This document shows positions 32,103 through 44,300 of a stretch of DNA of 64,000 bases, in pieces (positions within the stretch are counted from its first letter, which is position 1; each line of letters starts with the position of its first letter). The position numbers and the translations under genes were made by a program. The notes beneath the pieces are model-generated. The model worked only from the letters and a program-made list of their open reading frames with translations, was not told the DNA's origin and did no database searches. Origin of the DNA: Hormiphora californensis (Eukaryota > Ctenophora > Tentaculata > Cydippida > Pleurobrachiidae); contig CM035358.1 of assembly GCA_020137815.1 (NCBI GenBank), forward strand, positions 395,356 to 459,355, given 5' to 3'.

Positions 32103-33228
32103 GGGGGGGTGACACGTAACACTTTGTAACACTTTGTAACATGTAACGTGCACAAAAAGTTTTCTGCACATGTTACAAAGTGTTACATAGTGTTACAAAG
32201 TGTTACATAGTGTAACAAAGTGTTACATAGTGTTACATAGTGTTACATAGTGTTACAAAGTGTTACAAAGTGTTACAAAGTGTTACATAGTGTTACATAG
32301 TGTTACAAAGTGTTACATAGTGTTACAAAGTGTTACATAGTGTTACAAAGTGTTACAAAGTGTCACAAAGTGTTACAAATTGTTACAAAGTGTTACAAAT
32401 TGTTACAAATTGTTACAAAGTGTTACAAATTGTTACAAAACACAAGGATTTGTAGCGAAGCAAATTTTCAACGGTTGGTGAATAAGTAATTTGAACGACT
32501 TTGGTGTCTTTCTAGAACACATCTAAAAGTTTTAAATCATTTCTAGGGTTAAAACATACACTTTTTTACTAATTTGCGGATGTTTTGAGCCTCCGATGTC
32601 ATCGACTGTGGAAATCAGGGCTGAAATAGTCCATTTGGTAAAGAAAAATATGAACTTTAGACAACGGTAAAGTTTTTAGAGTGATATTAGAAGTATTGTG
32701 CCTCTCAGAGGCCCCCAATGTGCTGAGTCACCTGTGAGTTGTGACCCAATTGACTTTTTTTCATAGGTAATCGATTCTTTGTACTTAATAAAATGATATA
32801 CGACGTTTCTGTTGGAAAAAGAAATAAAATTTTTCCAAAATCAATTTTTTGGTCAAAGATTGAAAATGTGCTTCGCTACAAATCCTTGTGTTTTTGTAAC
32901 AATTTGTAACACTTTGTAACAATTTGTAACACTTTGTGACACTTTGTGACACTTTGTAACACTATGTAACAATTTGTAACACTTTGTAACACTATGTAAC
33001 ACTTTGTAACACTATGTAACACTTTGTAACACTTTGTAACACTATGTAACACTTGTAACACTATGTAACACTTTGTAACACTATGTAACACTTTGTAACA
33101 CTATGTAACACTTTGTAACACTATGTAACACTTTGTAACACTATGTAACACTTTGTAACATGTAACGTGCACAAAAAGTTTTCTGCACATGTTACAAAGT
33201 GTTACAAAGTGTTACGTGTCACCCCCCC
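32103..33228. mobile_element. 1126-bp G7-terminal element with decamer arrays
   Basis: It starts GGGGGGGTGACACGTAAC and ends with the exact complement. It is flanked by CCCTCAG at 32096-32102 and 33229-33235. Each end carries a subterminal hairpin and a tandem array of TGTTACAAAG/TGTTACATAG decamers (about 32166-32440 and, inverted, 32886-33205). The centre (32450-32880) has a second, inner inverted repeat (ACAAGGATTTGTAGCGAAGC). No coding capacity is seen. It interrupts the ORF1 of the surrounding retroelement. Confidence 0.88.
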
Positions 33229-34126
33229 CCCTCAGCTCAGAAACCAACTTCCTCCTCTCCTCTCTCTCCTCTGGTGAACGATCAGGGGATATGTAAATAT
33301 CCTTGTAATCTTGAGAGTTCTTCAGACTACTCTTGCTGGATAGAACCCGATCTCGGAAATTCCGGCCACTCAAACGCAGCTTGACTGGTCGGTTAGTACC
33401 CTCCTTGAACCTACCGAGACGCTCCATACCCCAAACATTGGTAGTACACTCGCCCATTTTATCAAACAGGCGCCTGACATCCAACTCCAAATCGGTGTTG
33501 TTTTCACTTTTACAATCATCCAATCCATGGACAATCAAATTGCTCATTCTGTCTTCTGTTGCACTGCTAATTGCTGTGCTGATTCTCTTCGGAGCTAGGG
33601 CTGTATCACATCGCTTCTTGAGAACAGAAGAAAAGGTCTTGATTTCCTCTTCTGCTGTGGACTGTACCGCAGTTATCTCCTTATCTCGCTTCTCTAACAA
33701 TTCACACTGCAATTTAACGAGCTGTCCCTGGGCCTCCACCAGTGCTCGCTGAGAAGCAATCAGCTCCTCTTGGCCATCCAATAGCCTCCTCTCACAGTCC
33801 TCAACTTCGTTACTCAGGCGGTCAAGCAGCGGGTAACACCTCTCCATTAGGAAACGACAAACCTTCTCCGTGAAATCCTCTAGTTCAGGCTTTTTAATCC
33901 CCTTGATCTTACTCTTAGTCGGACACTTCAAGCTGTCCCACACACTACGACCGGCAGTCAAACTCTTCGGGAAGGAATCCTTAATACCAGCATGTGAAAA
34001 TAGGTCCCGTGCCAGGTCAAATAGCTCGCCCTGCACTTCACCATAAACACTTCTCTGTACCCTTTCATCGCTATACACTCTCAGCCGGTCTTTGAAACTA
34101 CAAGCAGAGGCTGTACTACCGCTCAT
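33212..34126 (-). CDS. Retrotransposon ORF1-like protein (coiled coil plus RRM-like domain), interrupted
   Basis: The start is taken at the ATG at 34126 (MSGSTASACSFKDR); the frame is open farther upstream but hydrophobic and unlike the rest. Residues ~98-170 are coiled coil (EVEDCERRLLDGQEELIASQ...). Residues ~194-285 match the RNA-binding-like domain of LINE ORF1 proteins: NLIVHGLDD, RRLFDKMGE, MERLGRFKEG, NRPVKLRLSG, IYISPDRSPEEREERRKLVSELR. The last codons before the stop come from the inserted G7 element. The remainder of the original frame lies at 32025-32102. ORF1 proteins of this type coat their RNA in cytoplasmic particles. Whether this copy is expressed is unknown. Confidence 0.8.
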   Translation of the reverse strand: MSGSTASACSFKDRLRVYSDERVQRSVYGEVQGELFDLARDLFSHAGIKDSFPKSLTAGRSVWDSLKCPTKSKIKGIKKPELEDFTEKVCRFLMERCYPLLDRLSNEVEDCERRLLDGQEELIASQRALVEAQGQLVKLQCELLEKRDKEITAVQSTAEEEIKTFSSVLKKRCDTALAPKRISTAISSATEDRMSNLIVHGLDDCKSENNTDLELDVRRLFDKMGECTTNVWGMERLGRFKEGTNRPVKLRLSGRNFRDRVLSSKSSLKNSQDYKDIYISPDRSPEEREERRKLVSELRGGGDT

Positions 34127-34574
34127 AGCAGGAGAGATAGATATCTCACAATTAGAGAGATTCGCAAGCAGAATAGAGATAAGGGAGCTCTGACCAAATG
34201 TGATGTGAGAACTGAAGGAAATACAATAAATGAACAAACAATACGGACAGGTGAACTTACGACCTTGATGAATGATTGGTACCGTGATGTAGTTGGTGAT
34301 GAGATGAGAGGTGTAAACATTTCCAATGGTGACAAAGAACGAAAACGATCAAACACAAACAATGGGTTGGGCAGATTGTAGCACCACTAGAGTGTAAAAT
34401 GTTCTAGAAGACGATTCGGATGAGATAGATAATAACATTTGTTAGTTGTTACACGCGATAAGCGACTTAGTGCACCAAAACACAAGGATTGTCTCTGTAG
34501 TGTGGTGTTTTGCAATGTCCGCTATATTGGGAGAGGTGGGTGGGGGAGGGCGGGTGGGGGTGGGGCGGGGGGTA

Positions 34575-36060
34575 ATATTGGACAAAAATGTTGCTGTAAT
34601 TTAGTAATGAGACCAGGCCAGGCCCGAGAGACAGTTCAGTGGTAACTGGGGGGTCATGTGTGATGGAAATGAGAACTAGAGGCAGATTTGAGTTGCATTT
34701 TATTGAGGAAAATAGCCCTTTTTGGTGTCTGAGACAAGCAAAAGTGAAACGAAATGCAACGTGACGAACGAGTAATGAATAGAATTCTGCTATGTGACTT
34801 GTTAGTGCTCCTTTATCAAACACGCAATGGCAAAGTACAAAGTTTCCCAAATTTAATTAAATGCGAAATTCTAAAGTTTTGGTCGATTTTGGCCAAAATT
34901 GCTGCCCTAAACTAACTATTGGACTGTGCGTTGCCGGGGAGACTGCTCGCTGGTGACTGAGAGATCATATGTTCTCGAATATTGGTATTTGAGGCGGATT
35001 TAAGTTGCATTTTAGTGTGGGGAAGAGCTCATATTGGACAAAAATGTTGCTGTAATTTAGTAATGAGACCAGGCCAGGCCCGAGAGACAGTTCAGTGGTA
35101 ACTGGGGGGTCATGTGTGATGGAAATGAGAACTAGAGGCAGATTTGAGTTGCATTTTATTGAGGAAAATAGCCCTTTTTGGTGTCTGAGACAAGCAAAAG
35201 TGAAACGAAATGCAACGTCTTGACGGTAGGTTTAAAGGACATGTTATCAAAGCAGCAGAGAAAGATCGTAATCGCCGCTCTCACTTGGGGGGTAGGGTTC
35301 GCCATGGTCCCGAAACTTTTCATGATATGGTCCCGTACTTTTCATATATATTTTCATATGTATATATGTATATAAATGATTATATTACATTTAAATGATA
35401 TGGCCCAGTTTGTTTAGTTGTACCCCTGTGCAAAGAATCTACAGGGAAAGCTCAGCCCACGAATATACAAATACAAATACAATTAACGTTTATATTCCGC
35501 TTTGGGGCTAAATAAATGCTAACACTAATCAGAATAAATAAATGCTAACACTAATCAGAATCGTGGATGCAGATTACAAGATTACAAGATGTAGTGACAG
35601 AGCCCTCGCAAGCAGGGTCCATGGACTATAAGCCCCGGTAGGAGTCGCATTTACCCATACCGGGGCTTACAGTCCCTCTGCAAAAGTCTCGCGAGACTTT
35701 TCCGCATTTTTACGCCTTTTTTGCAAAATTTTGATTTTTAAACCACCATTTTTTTTGGGGCGCCGTTACGATCTGGGTGTTTGGAGGCCTGTTTACAGGT
35801 GCGCGCTGCCAAAAAAGTTGATTCACTAAAATGGCTCTAACCGCCAAACCACTCAACATATTGGACAAAAATGTTGCTGTAATTTAGTAATGAGACCAGG
35901 CCAGGCCCGAGAGACAGTTCAGTGGTAACTGGGGGGTCATGTGTGATGGAAATGAGAACTAGAGGCAGATTTGAGTTGCATTTTATTGAGGAAAATAGCC
36001 CTTTTTTGGTGTCTGAGACAAGCAAAAGTGAAACGAAATGCAACGTGACGAACGAGTAAT
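34575..36060. repeat. Three direct copies of a ~185-bp monomer
   Basis: Copies at about 34575-34775, 35030-35218 and 35868-36060 share GACAAAAATGTTGCTGTAAT through GCAAAAGTGAAACGAAATGC with few differences. They are separated by unrelated spacers; the one at 35590-35700 contains a small hairpin (AAGCCCCGGTA / TACCGGGGCTT). They lie at the 5' end of the retroelement (minus orientation), where promoter monomers occur in some LINEs. Confidence 0.8.
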
Positions 36061-36454
36061 CAATCCATGAAATATTTAATCGTCAAATATGTTTAAACTG
36101 AGCACTGAGGCAGTGACCACATATTGGACGCACTGATCTCTGTTATACTGCTATACTGAGTGACTAGCTCAGTACTGCGTTGCATGTGGTACATTTTATT
36201 ATTCTATGTTTTTACTGCAAATTGTATTATATCTGGTAATGCAGCTCTTAGCAACTTGATGAATAACGGTGCTCTTTCGAAAAATGTTAAAACCCTGAGC
36301 CCTGGTGCTGCATGTTAGTCAGATCACTCCTTCCTCCCTGTTCTAATATTGTCTTTCCTGAGAAACAACGTGCAGCAGATGGCCATGGCTTTAAATTATT
36401 TCGAGGGAGAGGGGTGAGAGAAAGAGAGAGAGGGAGAGAGTGAGAGAGGAGAGA

Positions 36455-36546
<92 letters not shown>

Positions 36547-36839
36547 CAGAGAGACAGAGTGGTGATTATGCACACTTTCTAGATCACGTGACTAGCATGG
36601 AGAATATCCCTGGAGGGGGAATGGTGAATGGCATACAGCATAATAGGAGTGCATGTTGAGTGAGAGAGAGGGAGGGAGAGAGGGAGGAGGAGAGGTGAGG
36701 AGAGGGGAAGAGAGAGAGGAAAGGGGAGAGGGGGGGAGAGAAGAGAGGAGAGGAGAGAGAGAGGAGGGAGGGGAGAGGAGAGAGAGAGAGAGAGAGGGGA
36801 GTAAGGAGAGAAAAGAGAGAGGGGAGAGAGAGAGAGGGA

Positions 36840-37990
36840 AAGAGAGAGGGGGATGGGGGGAGGAGAAAAAATGGGGGATAATTTAAAAAAGTCGAACGGG
36901 AAAGGGTTATGAAGTGCAGTTTGATTTTAATTTCTTCAAGTCAGTGTGTGAATGCTTTTTCCTCAAAAGCTCCAGGGGGGTCAAAAAGGTTTCACTTTGA
37001 TTTTGGGGAAACAAAATTGGCGGGCCCTTTGGGCTTTTATTGGGGGTGTTGTGGGGTTTGCTTTTGTTTATATTTGGTCTGGGAGGGGAAAAGAGTAAAT
37101 GAGAGAGAGAGGGGGGGAGGGAGAGGGGGAGAGAAAAAAGGACGGGGAGAGAAGTTTGGGGGATGGGGGGGGGGGGGGGGGGGGGAAGGGGAAAGAAGAG
37201 GGTAAAGGGAGAGAGAGAGGGGCGAGGGGGGGGAAAGAATCCCTTAAACAACAACGTACTTCTTGTGTTCGTGTTGGCCCTCGAATATTTTTTGTTTCTT
37301 TCATAGGCAAGCATAAGGTGGGATGTTCTAGTGAGGTTTCACTATATTCATATCGTGCCTTAGTTCGTTCATGTTTTTTTATGGGGTCACTGTGGAAAAA
37401 AAAATGACGGGTGTGAGCCAAAAAAAAATTGGGGCCCGGGGTGGGGGGGGAGGGGGAGGGTTTCCAAAATAGTTAAATTTAATTTATAGGGCCCCATTCA
37501 GAAAAAAATTTTGGTTTTTATTCAAAAAAGGGATTTCGGTGGAAAAAAGGTTGGGGGGGCGAAAGTCTTCTTTCTTTCCGAAGAACCACGAGAAGAAAAT
37601 CTTTTCTACTCTTCTCTCTCTCTTCTCTCTTTTCTCGTCTCATCTCTCTTTTAAACTCTCCTCTCCTCTCTCTCCTTCTCTCTCTCTCTTTTCTCTCTTC
37701 CCCTATCTCTCTCTCTCTATTTTCATTGGCCCCCTATTTAAACCCTCAGTTTTGAAAATTGGGGTTTTTAGTTTTTTTTCATTTTCCGACAAATAAGCAA
37801 AAAAAAGACAAAAAAACCCCAAGGGGTTTTAATGTCAAACACTTTGATATGTCGTTTTCTCCGTCTTTAAAAAGCACCCCCTCAGACAGAAAATTCAGAT
37901 GTGGGGTTTTTATCAGTCTTGGCCCCCAGGAACCCGAAAAATTTCCCGGGCAACCCTTTGGGATTTAAGGTAGTTATCATTTGAAATAAA
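36840..37990. other. Low-quality consensus inside unit 3
   Basis: The sequence is alignable to 16915-18060 of unit 1 but homopolymers are swollen (GGGGGG, AAAAAA, TTTT) and intervening bases are lost. It becomes clean again at about 37985. The unit 3 copy of cysteine-rich exon 3 (about 37860-37945) falls in this stretch and cannot be read reliably. Confidence 0.8.
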
Positions 37991-38429
37991 ATACTGTCCC
38001 TTTTCAATTGCAACAACTCGAAACAGCGAGATGTGCTGTATCTAAATTCTTATTGCTGTTTACTCATTAATACCTCTCACTAAGATTTATTGTATTTATA
38101 GTGTATCAGGTTAAATAAAATATAACCCCCGTCCTTGATTGAATAAACTATGAAGAAGCCTTGATTATTTTCTAAATCCACATTTTATAATTATTTGAAA
38201 TAATATCAATGGTTTCATATCACCAAGAACCTATCCTAGGCACAGAGGGAGATGAGAGAGGAATAAAATATTAGAATGAATTAAGGTTCTCATACGTTCA
38301 TTTCTGCAACAAGTATTTCTGCAAGTTACATTGGTCGCTGTTACAACACGTATTGTAGAGAAAGAGAGAGAGATAGAGAGAGGTAGAGAGAGCGAGAGAG
38401 AGAGATAAAGAGAGATAGAGAGAGGGATC

Positions 38430-38535
<106 letters not shown>

Positions 38536-38862
38536 CGCAGTTATAGATCTTTTCCATTGGTGAAGAAATTATGCTTTTTACAGAGACCTATATCATGTAC
38601 TACACTCACGCTGTACCGCATAATATTCTCTTCTCAACCGGAGCCGATCTTTTCTAAGAATCAGACTCTTGCAAATTACACTAGAATTTGATAACTTTTT
38701 TCTGACCTAAGATATTGAGACCTAATATGATTGGATGGAAACACTGTTGAATCCTAAACATCTTATACAGTCGGACCCCAATTTCCCAGCGCAAAACCCT
38801 TTCCCCCGAGCATCCTGGTAAATGGAGGTCTGACTGTACTATAACAGCGGTTGATTGCTTAC

Positions 38863-38967
38863 CGTTGCATTGAGACCAGCACGCGTCTTTGTAACATCCA
38901 TAGGTGCAGGCTGTCGCTCCGTCACACGGGAACTCAGATGGGGCCCAGGCACACTCCCAGAGAGATT
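38863..38967 (-). CDS. Exon 2 (unit 3 copy) of small secreted cysteine-rich protein
   Basis: It is intact and apparently identical to 19362-19466, with the same TCCTAG acceptor and GTAAGC donor, phase 1 on both sides. This is the copy nearest to the signal-peptide exon at 50347-50392. The intron between them is about 11.4 kb and contains the 5.1-kb G7 element. Confidence 0.75.
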
Positions 38968-39232
38968 CTAGGAAGAAAGAGTGGGGTAAGTGGGCTCCCA
39001 GAGAGAGATTCTAGGAAGAAAGAGTGGGGTTAGTGGGCTCCCAGAGTGAGATTCTAGGAAGAAAGAGTGGGGTTAGTGGGCTCCCAGAGTGAGATTCTAG
39101 GAAGAAAGAGTGGGGTTAGTGGGCTCCCAGAGTGAGATTCTAGGAAGAAAGAGTGGGGTTAGTGGGCTCCCAGAGTGAGATTCTAGGAAGAAAGAGTGGG
39201 GTTAGTGGGCTCCCAGAGTGAGATTCTAGCGA
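38950..39232. repeat. Splice-acceptor minisatellite, 7 units (unit 3)
   Basis: The repeat is the same as at 19446-20021 but half as long, ending with the same GATTCTAGCGAAAGTAG. The copy number difference shows that the array changes length between otherwise near-identical units. Confidence 0.88.
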
Positions 39233-39580
39233 AAGTAGTTACAATGCAGGAGGCTTCCAGGTAGGAGTCTGATCCCAGGGAGATTCAAAGGAAGGGGTCA
39301 GAACAAAAGGTGGTGAGATGGACATGGGGGGGTTCCCATGGTATACTTTGGTATACTTTGGCACTTTCCACAACTTTTTCAGCGATTTTCCATATACCAA
39401 AGTATACCAAAGTATACCAAAATATACCAAGGTATACCAAAGTATACCATAAAATTTTGAAATAGGTAAAATTTAAGCGATAAGATAAAATAATTGACTA
39501 AATTTGTAAAACTACATCCTTATTTCGTTCTAAATTGGTAATATAAAGCTTATTAAACTGATTTTTACGTATGTTACATC

Positions 39581-39650
39581 ACCCGGCTAGTGCTCAAGGC
39601 TGGCCACTCAGTGGCCAGGGGTTCAATTCCCGGTTGAGGCAATTTTTGAA
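39581..39650 (+). other. tRNA-like / Pol III B-box-like sequence
   Basis: GGTTCAATTCC matches the B-box consensus, and an A-box-like CTAGTGCTCAAGGCTGG lies about 25 bases upstream. The acceptor stem and a seven-base anticodon loop cannot be formed, so it is at best a tRNA-derived relic in the unique left part of the G7 element. Confidence 0.3.
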
Positions 39651-39949
39651 AATATTTTAGAGACTTTACCAAATACTTTTTCTTGACTTTTAAAAACGTT
39701 TTTTATCGCACTCAAATGAGTCCCAATGTGTCAAACCCCAGTTTTGTGACTCATCATTTCACAGGCAAAATAAGTTTCCTCGATTCTATGAAATTAGCCA
39801 ATTTAGCCTAGTTAACCTCAAGTTTATGAGTTAAGAAAGTTTATACAAACTGTTTTAAAGCCTTAATTATTGTAAATTAACACTTTAAAGTACGTAAAGC
39901 TATTAAAAAGATATGGGTAATATACCAATTCTTGGTGTTCGAAGAAAAT

Positions 39950-42900
39950 AGCGCTAATTAGCGGTTTTAATAGCGCTAATTAGCGCTAATTAGCGCTAAT
40001 TAGCGATAGCGCTATTTATCGATAGCGCTAATAGCGCTAATAATAGCGCTATTTCACAAAATAGCGCTATTTTTGACCGCTAATTAGCGCTAATTAGCGA
40101 TCAAAAATAGCGGTAATTAGCGGTAGCGCTATTTTAGCGCTTTTTGTAACCGCTAATCGGGCAATTTATCTAAAAAAATAGCGCTATTAACACTTACAAA
40201 AATAGCGCTAATTAGCGCTAATTAGCGCTATTAACATTCTTAATTCATTTTGTTCGAACCGCTAATTAGCGCTATTTCCAATTTCATCAAAATATAGAAA
40301 ACGCTATGATTGGATAATGTATGTCACGTGACAAAAATCCTGTCATGTGATGAAAAATAGCGCTAATTAGCGCTATTTTTATAATCGCTAATTAGCGCTA
40401 TTATCAACTTAAACGTTTATTATTTTGTTAATAGCGCTAGTTAGCGCTAATTAGCGCTATTAATATTTGCAAATAGCGCTAATTAGCGCTAATTAGCGCT
40501 AATAAGCGCTAACTAGCGCTATTTGCATATTATTAATAGCGCTAATTAGCGCTAATTAGCGCTATTATCAACTTGAACGTTTACTATTTTGTTAATAGCG
40601 CTAATTAGCGCTAATTAGCGCTATTAATGTTATGCAAATAGCGCTAGTTAGCGCTTATTAGCGCTAATTAGCGCTAATTAGCGCTATTTGGAAAATATTA
40701 ATAGCGCTAATTAGCGCTAATTAGCGCTATTATCAACTTAAACAGTGATTATTTTAATAATAACGCTAATAAGCGCTATTATCAACTTAAACGTTTATTA
40801 TTTTATTAATAGCGCTAATTAGCGCTAATTAGCGCTATTAATATTTTGCAAGTAGCGCTTGTTAGCGCTTGTTAGCGCTAATAAGCGCTAATTAGCGCTA
40901 TTTGGAAAATATTAATAGCGCTTATTAGCGCTAATTAGCACTATTATCAACTTAAACGTTTATTATTTTATTAATAGCGCTAATAAGCGCTAATTAGCGC
41001 TATTAATATTTTGCAAATAGTGCAAGTTAGCGCTTATTAGCGCTAACTAGCGCTAATTAGCGCTATTTGGAAAATATTAATAGCGCTAATTAAAGCTAAT
41101 TAGCGCTATTATCAACTTAAACATTGATTATTTTATTAATAGCGCTAATAAGCGCTATTAATATTTTGCTAATAAGCGCTAATTAGCGCTATTTGCATAT
41201 TATAAATAGCGCTAATTAGCGCTTATTAGCGATATTATCAACTTAAACATTTACTATTTTATTAATAGCGCTAATTAGCGCTATTTGGAAAATATTAATA
41301 GCGTTTATTAGCGCTAATTAGCACTATTATCAACTTAAACGTTTATTATTTTATTAATAGCGCTAATAAGCGCTAATTAGCGCTATTAATATTTTGCAAA
41401 TAGTGCTAGTTAGCGCTTATTATAATAAGCTATAGCGCTAATAAGCGCTAATTAGCGCTATTTGGAAAATATTAATAGCGCTAATTAGCGCTTATTAGCG
41501 CTATTAATAAAATAATAAACGTTTAAGTTGATAATAGCACTAATTAGCGCTAATTAGCGCTATTAATATTTTGCAAATAGCGCTAATTAGCGCTAATTAG
41601 CGCTAATTAGCGCTTATTGGCGCTATTTTTAAAATATTAATAGCGCTAATTAGCGCTTATTAGCGCTATTAATAAAATAGTTAACGTTTAAGTTGATAAT
41701 AGCGCTAATTAGCGCTAATTAGCGATATTAATATTTTGCAAATAGCGCTAATTAGCGCTAATAAGTGCTAACTAGCGCTATTTTTAAAATATTAATAGCG
41801 CTAATTAGCGCTAAATAGCGCTATTAATAATATGGAAATAGCGCTAACTAGCGCTATTTGCAAAATATTAATAGCGCTATTTAGCGCTTATTAGCGCTAT
41901 TAATAAAATAGTAAACGTTGAAGTTGATAATAGCGCTAATTAGCGCTAATTAGCGCTATTAATATTTTGCAAATAGCGCTGATTAGCGCTTATTAGCGCT
42001 TATAAGTGCTAACTAGCGCTATTTTTAAAATATTAATAGCGCTAATTAGCGCTTATTGGCGCTATTAATAAAATAGTAAACGTTTAAGTTGGTAATAGCG
42101 CTAATTAGCGCTAATTAGCGCTATTAATAATATGGAAATAGCGCTAATTAGCGCTTATTAGCGCTAATTAGCGCTAACTAGCGCTATTAGCAAAATATTA
42201 ATAGCGCTAATTAGCGCTTATTAGCGCTATTAATAAAATAGTAAACGTTTAAGTTGATAATAGCGCTAATTAGCGCTAAATAGCGCTATTAATAATATGG
42301 AAATAGCGCTTATTAGCGCTTATTAGCGCTAATTAGCGCTAACTAGCGCTATTTGCAAAATATTAATAGCGCTATTTAGCGCTTATTAGCGCTATTAATA
42401 AAATAGTTAACGTTTAAGTTGATAATAGCGCTAATTAGCGCTAATTAGCGCTATTAATATTTTGCAAATAGCGCTAATTAGCGCTTATTAGCGCTAATAA
42501 GCGCTAACTAGCGCTATTTTTAAAATATTAATAGCGCTAATTAGCGCTTATTAGCGCTATTAATAAAATAGTTAACGTTTAAGTTGATAATAGCGCTAAT
42601 TAGCGCTAATTAGCGCTATTAATAATATGGAAATAGCGCTAATTAGCGCTTATTAGCGCTTATTAGCGCTAACTAGCGCTATTAGCAAAATATTAATAGC
42701 GCTAATTAGCGCTTATTAGCGCTATTAATAAAATAGTAAACGTTTAAGTTGATAATAGCGCTAATTAGCGCTAAATAGCGCTATTAATAATATGGAAATA
42801 GCGCTTATTAGCGCTTATTAGCGCTAATTAGCGCTAACTAGCGCTATTAGCAAAATATTAATAGCGCTAATTAGCGCTTATTAGCGCTATTAATAAAATA

Positions 42901-44300
42901 GTAAACGTTTAAGTTGATAATAGCGCTAATTAGCGCTAATTAGCGATATTAATATTTTGCAAATAGCGCTAATTAGCGCTTATTAGCGCTAATAAGTGCT
43001 AACTAGCGCTATTTTTAAAATATTAATAGCGCTAATTAGCGCTTATTAGCACTATTAATAAAATAGTAAACGTTTAAGTTGATAATAGCGCTAATTAGCG
43101 CTAATTAGCGCTATTAATAATATGGAAATAGCGCTAATTAGCGCTTATTAGCGCTAATTAGCGCTAACTAGCGCTATTAGCAAAATATTAATAGCGCTAA
43201 TTAGCGCTTATTAGCGCTATTAATAAAATAGTTATCGTTTAAGTTGATAATAGCACTAATTAGCGCTAATTAGCGCTATTAATATTTTGCAAATAGCGCT
43301 AATTAGCGCTATTTTTAAATTGTCTATGGCGCTGATCAGCGCTATTAACAAAATATACATTCATTATTTTGTTAAATGCGCTAAATAGCGCTAATTAGCG
43401 CTATTAACATTTTGCAAATAGCGCTAGTTAGCGCTTATTAGCGCTAATAAGCGCTAATCAGCGCTATTTGCAAAATATTAATAGCGCTAATTAGCGCTTA
43501 TTAGCGCTATTATCAACTTAAACGTTAACTATTCTATTAATAGCGCTAATAAGCGCTAATTAGCGCTATTAATATTTTGCAAATAGCGCTAACTAGCGCT
43601 AATTATCGCTAATAAGCGCTAACTAGCGCTATTTGCAAATTATTAATAGCGCTTATTAGCGCTAATTAGCGCTATTAACAAAGTAATATACATATATTGT
43701 GTTAATAGCGCTAATTAGCGCTATTTACAAATTGTTGATAGCGCTAATTAGCGCTAATTAGCGCTATTTAGCGCTTATTAGCGCTAGTTAGCGGTATTTT
43801 CATATTGTTAATAGCGCTAATTAGCGCTAATTAGCGCTATTTTGTAAATAAAAATAGCTAATCTTTAAGAAATGGCGCTAATTAGCGGTTACAGATTTTG
43901 ACCAATCATAAGGATTTATTTAATCACGTGATCAACGCCAACCAATCATGGCTTAGATACGTCAAATAGCGATGTCTCTTAAATAGCGCTATTTCAAAAT
44001 TTTTAGGACCGCTATTTGAATAGCGGTGTTATCAAATTTGAAATTAATACAAAATTTAGAACCGCTATTTTTCTACAAAAATAGCGCTATTTTTAAGTGC
44101 AAAAAGCGCTAAAATAGCGCTACCGCTAATTACCGCTATTTGTGACCGCTAATTAGCGCTAATTAGCGGTCACAAATAGCGCTATTTTATAAAATAGCGC
44201 TATTATTAGCGCTTCTAACACTTTTTATAAATATCGAAATCTTAGATAGCGCTAATTAGCGCTAATTAGCGCTCTTAAAATCGCTAATTAGCGCTATTTT
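39950..44300. repeat. TAGCGCTAAT decamer satellite with ~165-bp higher-order units
   Basis: Hundreds of AGCGCT-centred palindromic decamers are interspersed with AT-rich spacers. From about 40405 to 41340 the spacer reads TATCAACTTAAACGTTTATT. From about 41508 to 43250 it is in the opposite orientation, recurring about every 165 bases. It flips back near 43511. The array is therefore inverted internally. Confidence 0.92.

Larger units (their letters stand above)
31370..36061 (-). mobile_element. 4.7-kb non-LTR-like retroelement encoding ORF1 only
   Basis: It is flanked by the 15-base duplication AATCCATGAAATATT at 31355-31369 and 36062-36076; unit 1 has a single copy of this target near 16090. 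Read on the minus strand, it begins at 36061 with three ~185-base monomer-like repeats. It contains an ORF1-type reading frame and ends in a (CAAA)n tail (GTTTGTTTGTTTGTTTG at 31370). These are marks of target-primed reverse transcription. No reverse transcriptase frame is found, so it is non-autonomous as seen. A G7 element is nested in the ORF1. Confidence 0.78.

Noticed and set aside
32166-33205. CRISPR-like array (regular short repeats)
   Set aside because: Decamers are head-to-tail without spacers and sit within inverted transposon ends in a eukaryotic genome.
39581-39650. Functional tRNA gene
   Set aside because: Only the B-box region is good; acceptor stem and anticodon loop do not form.
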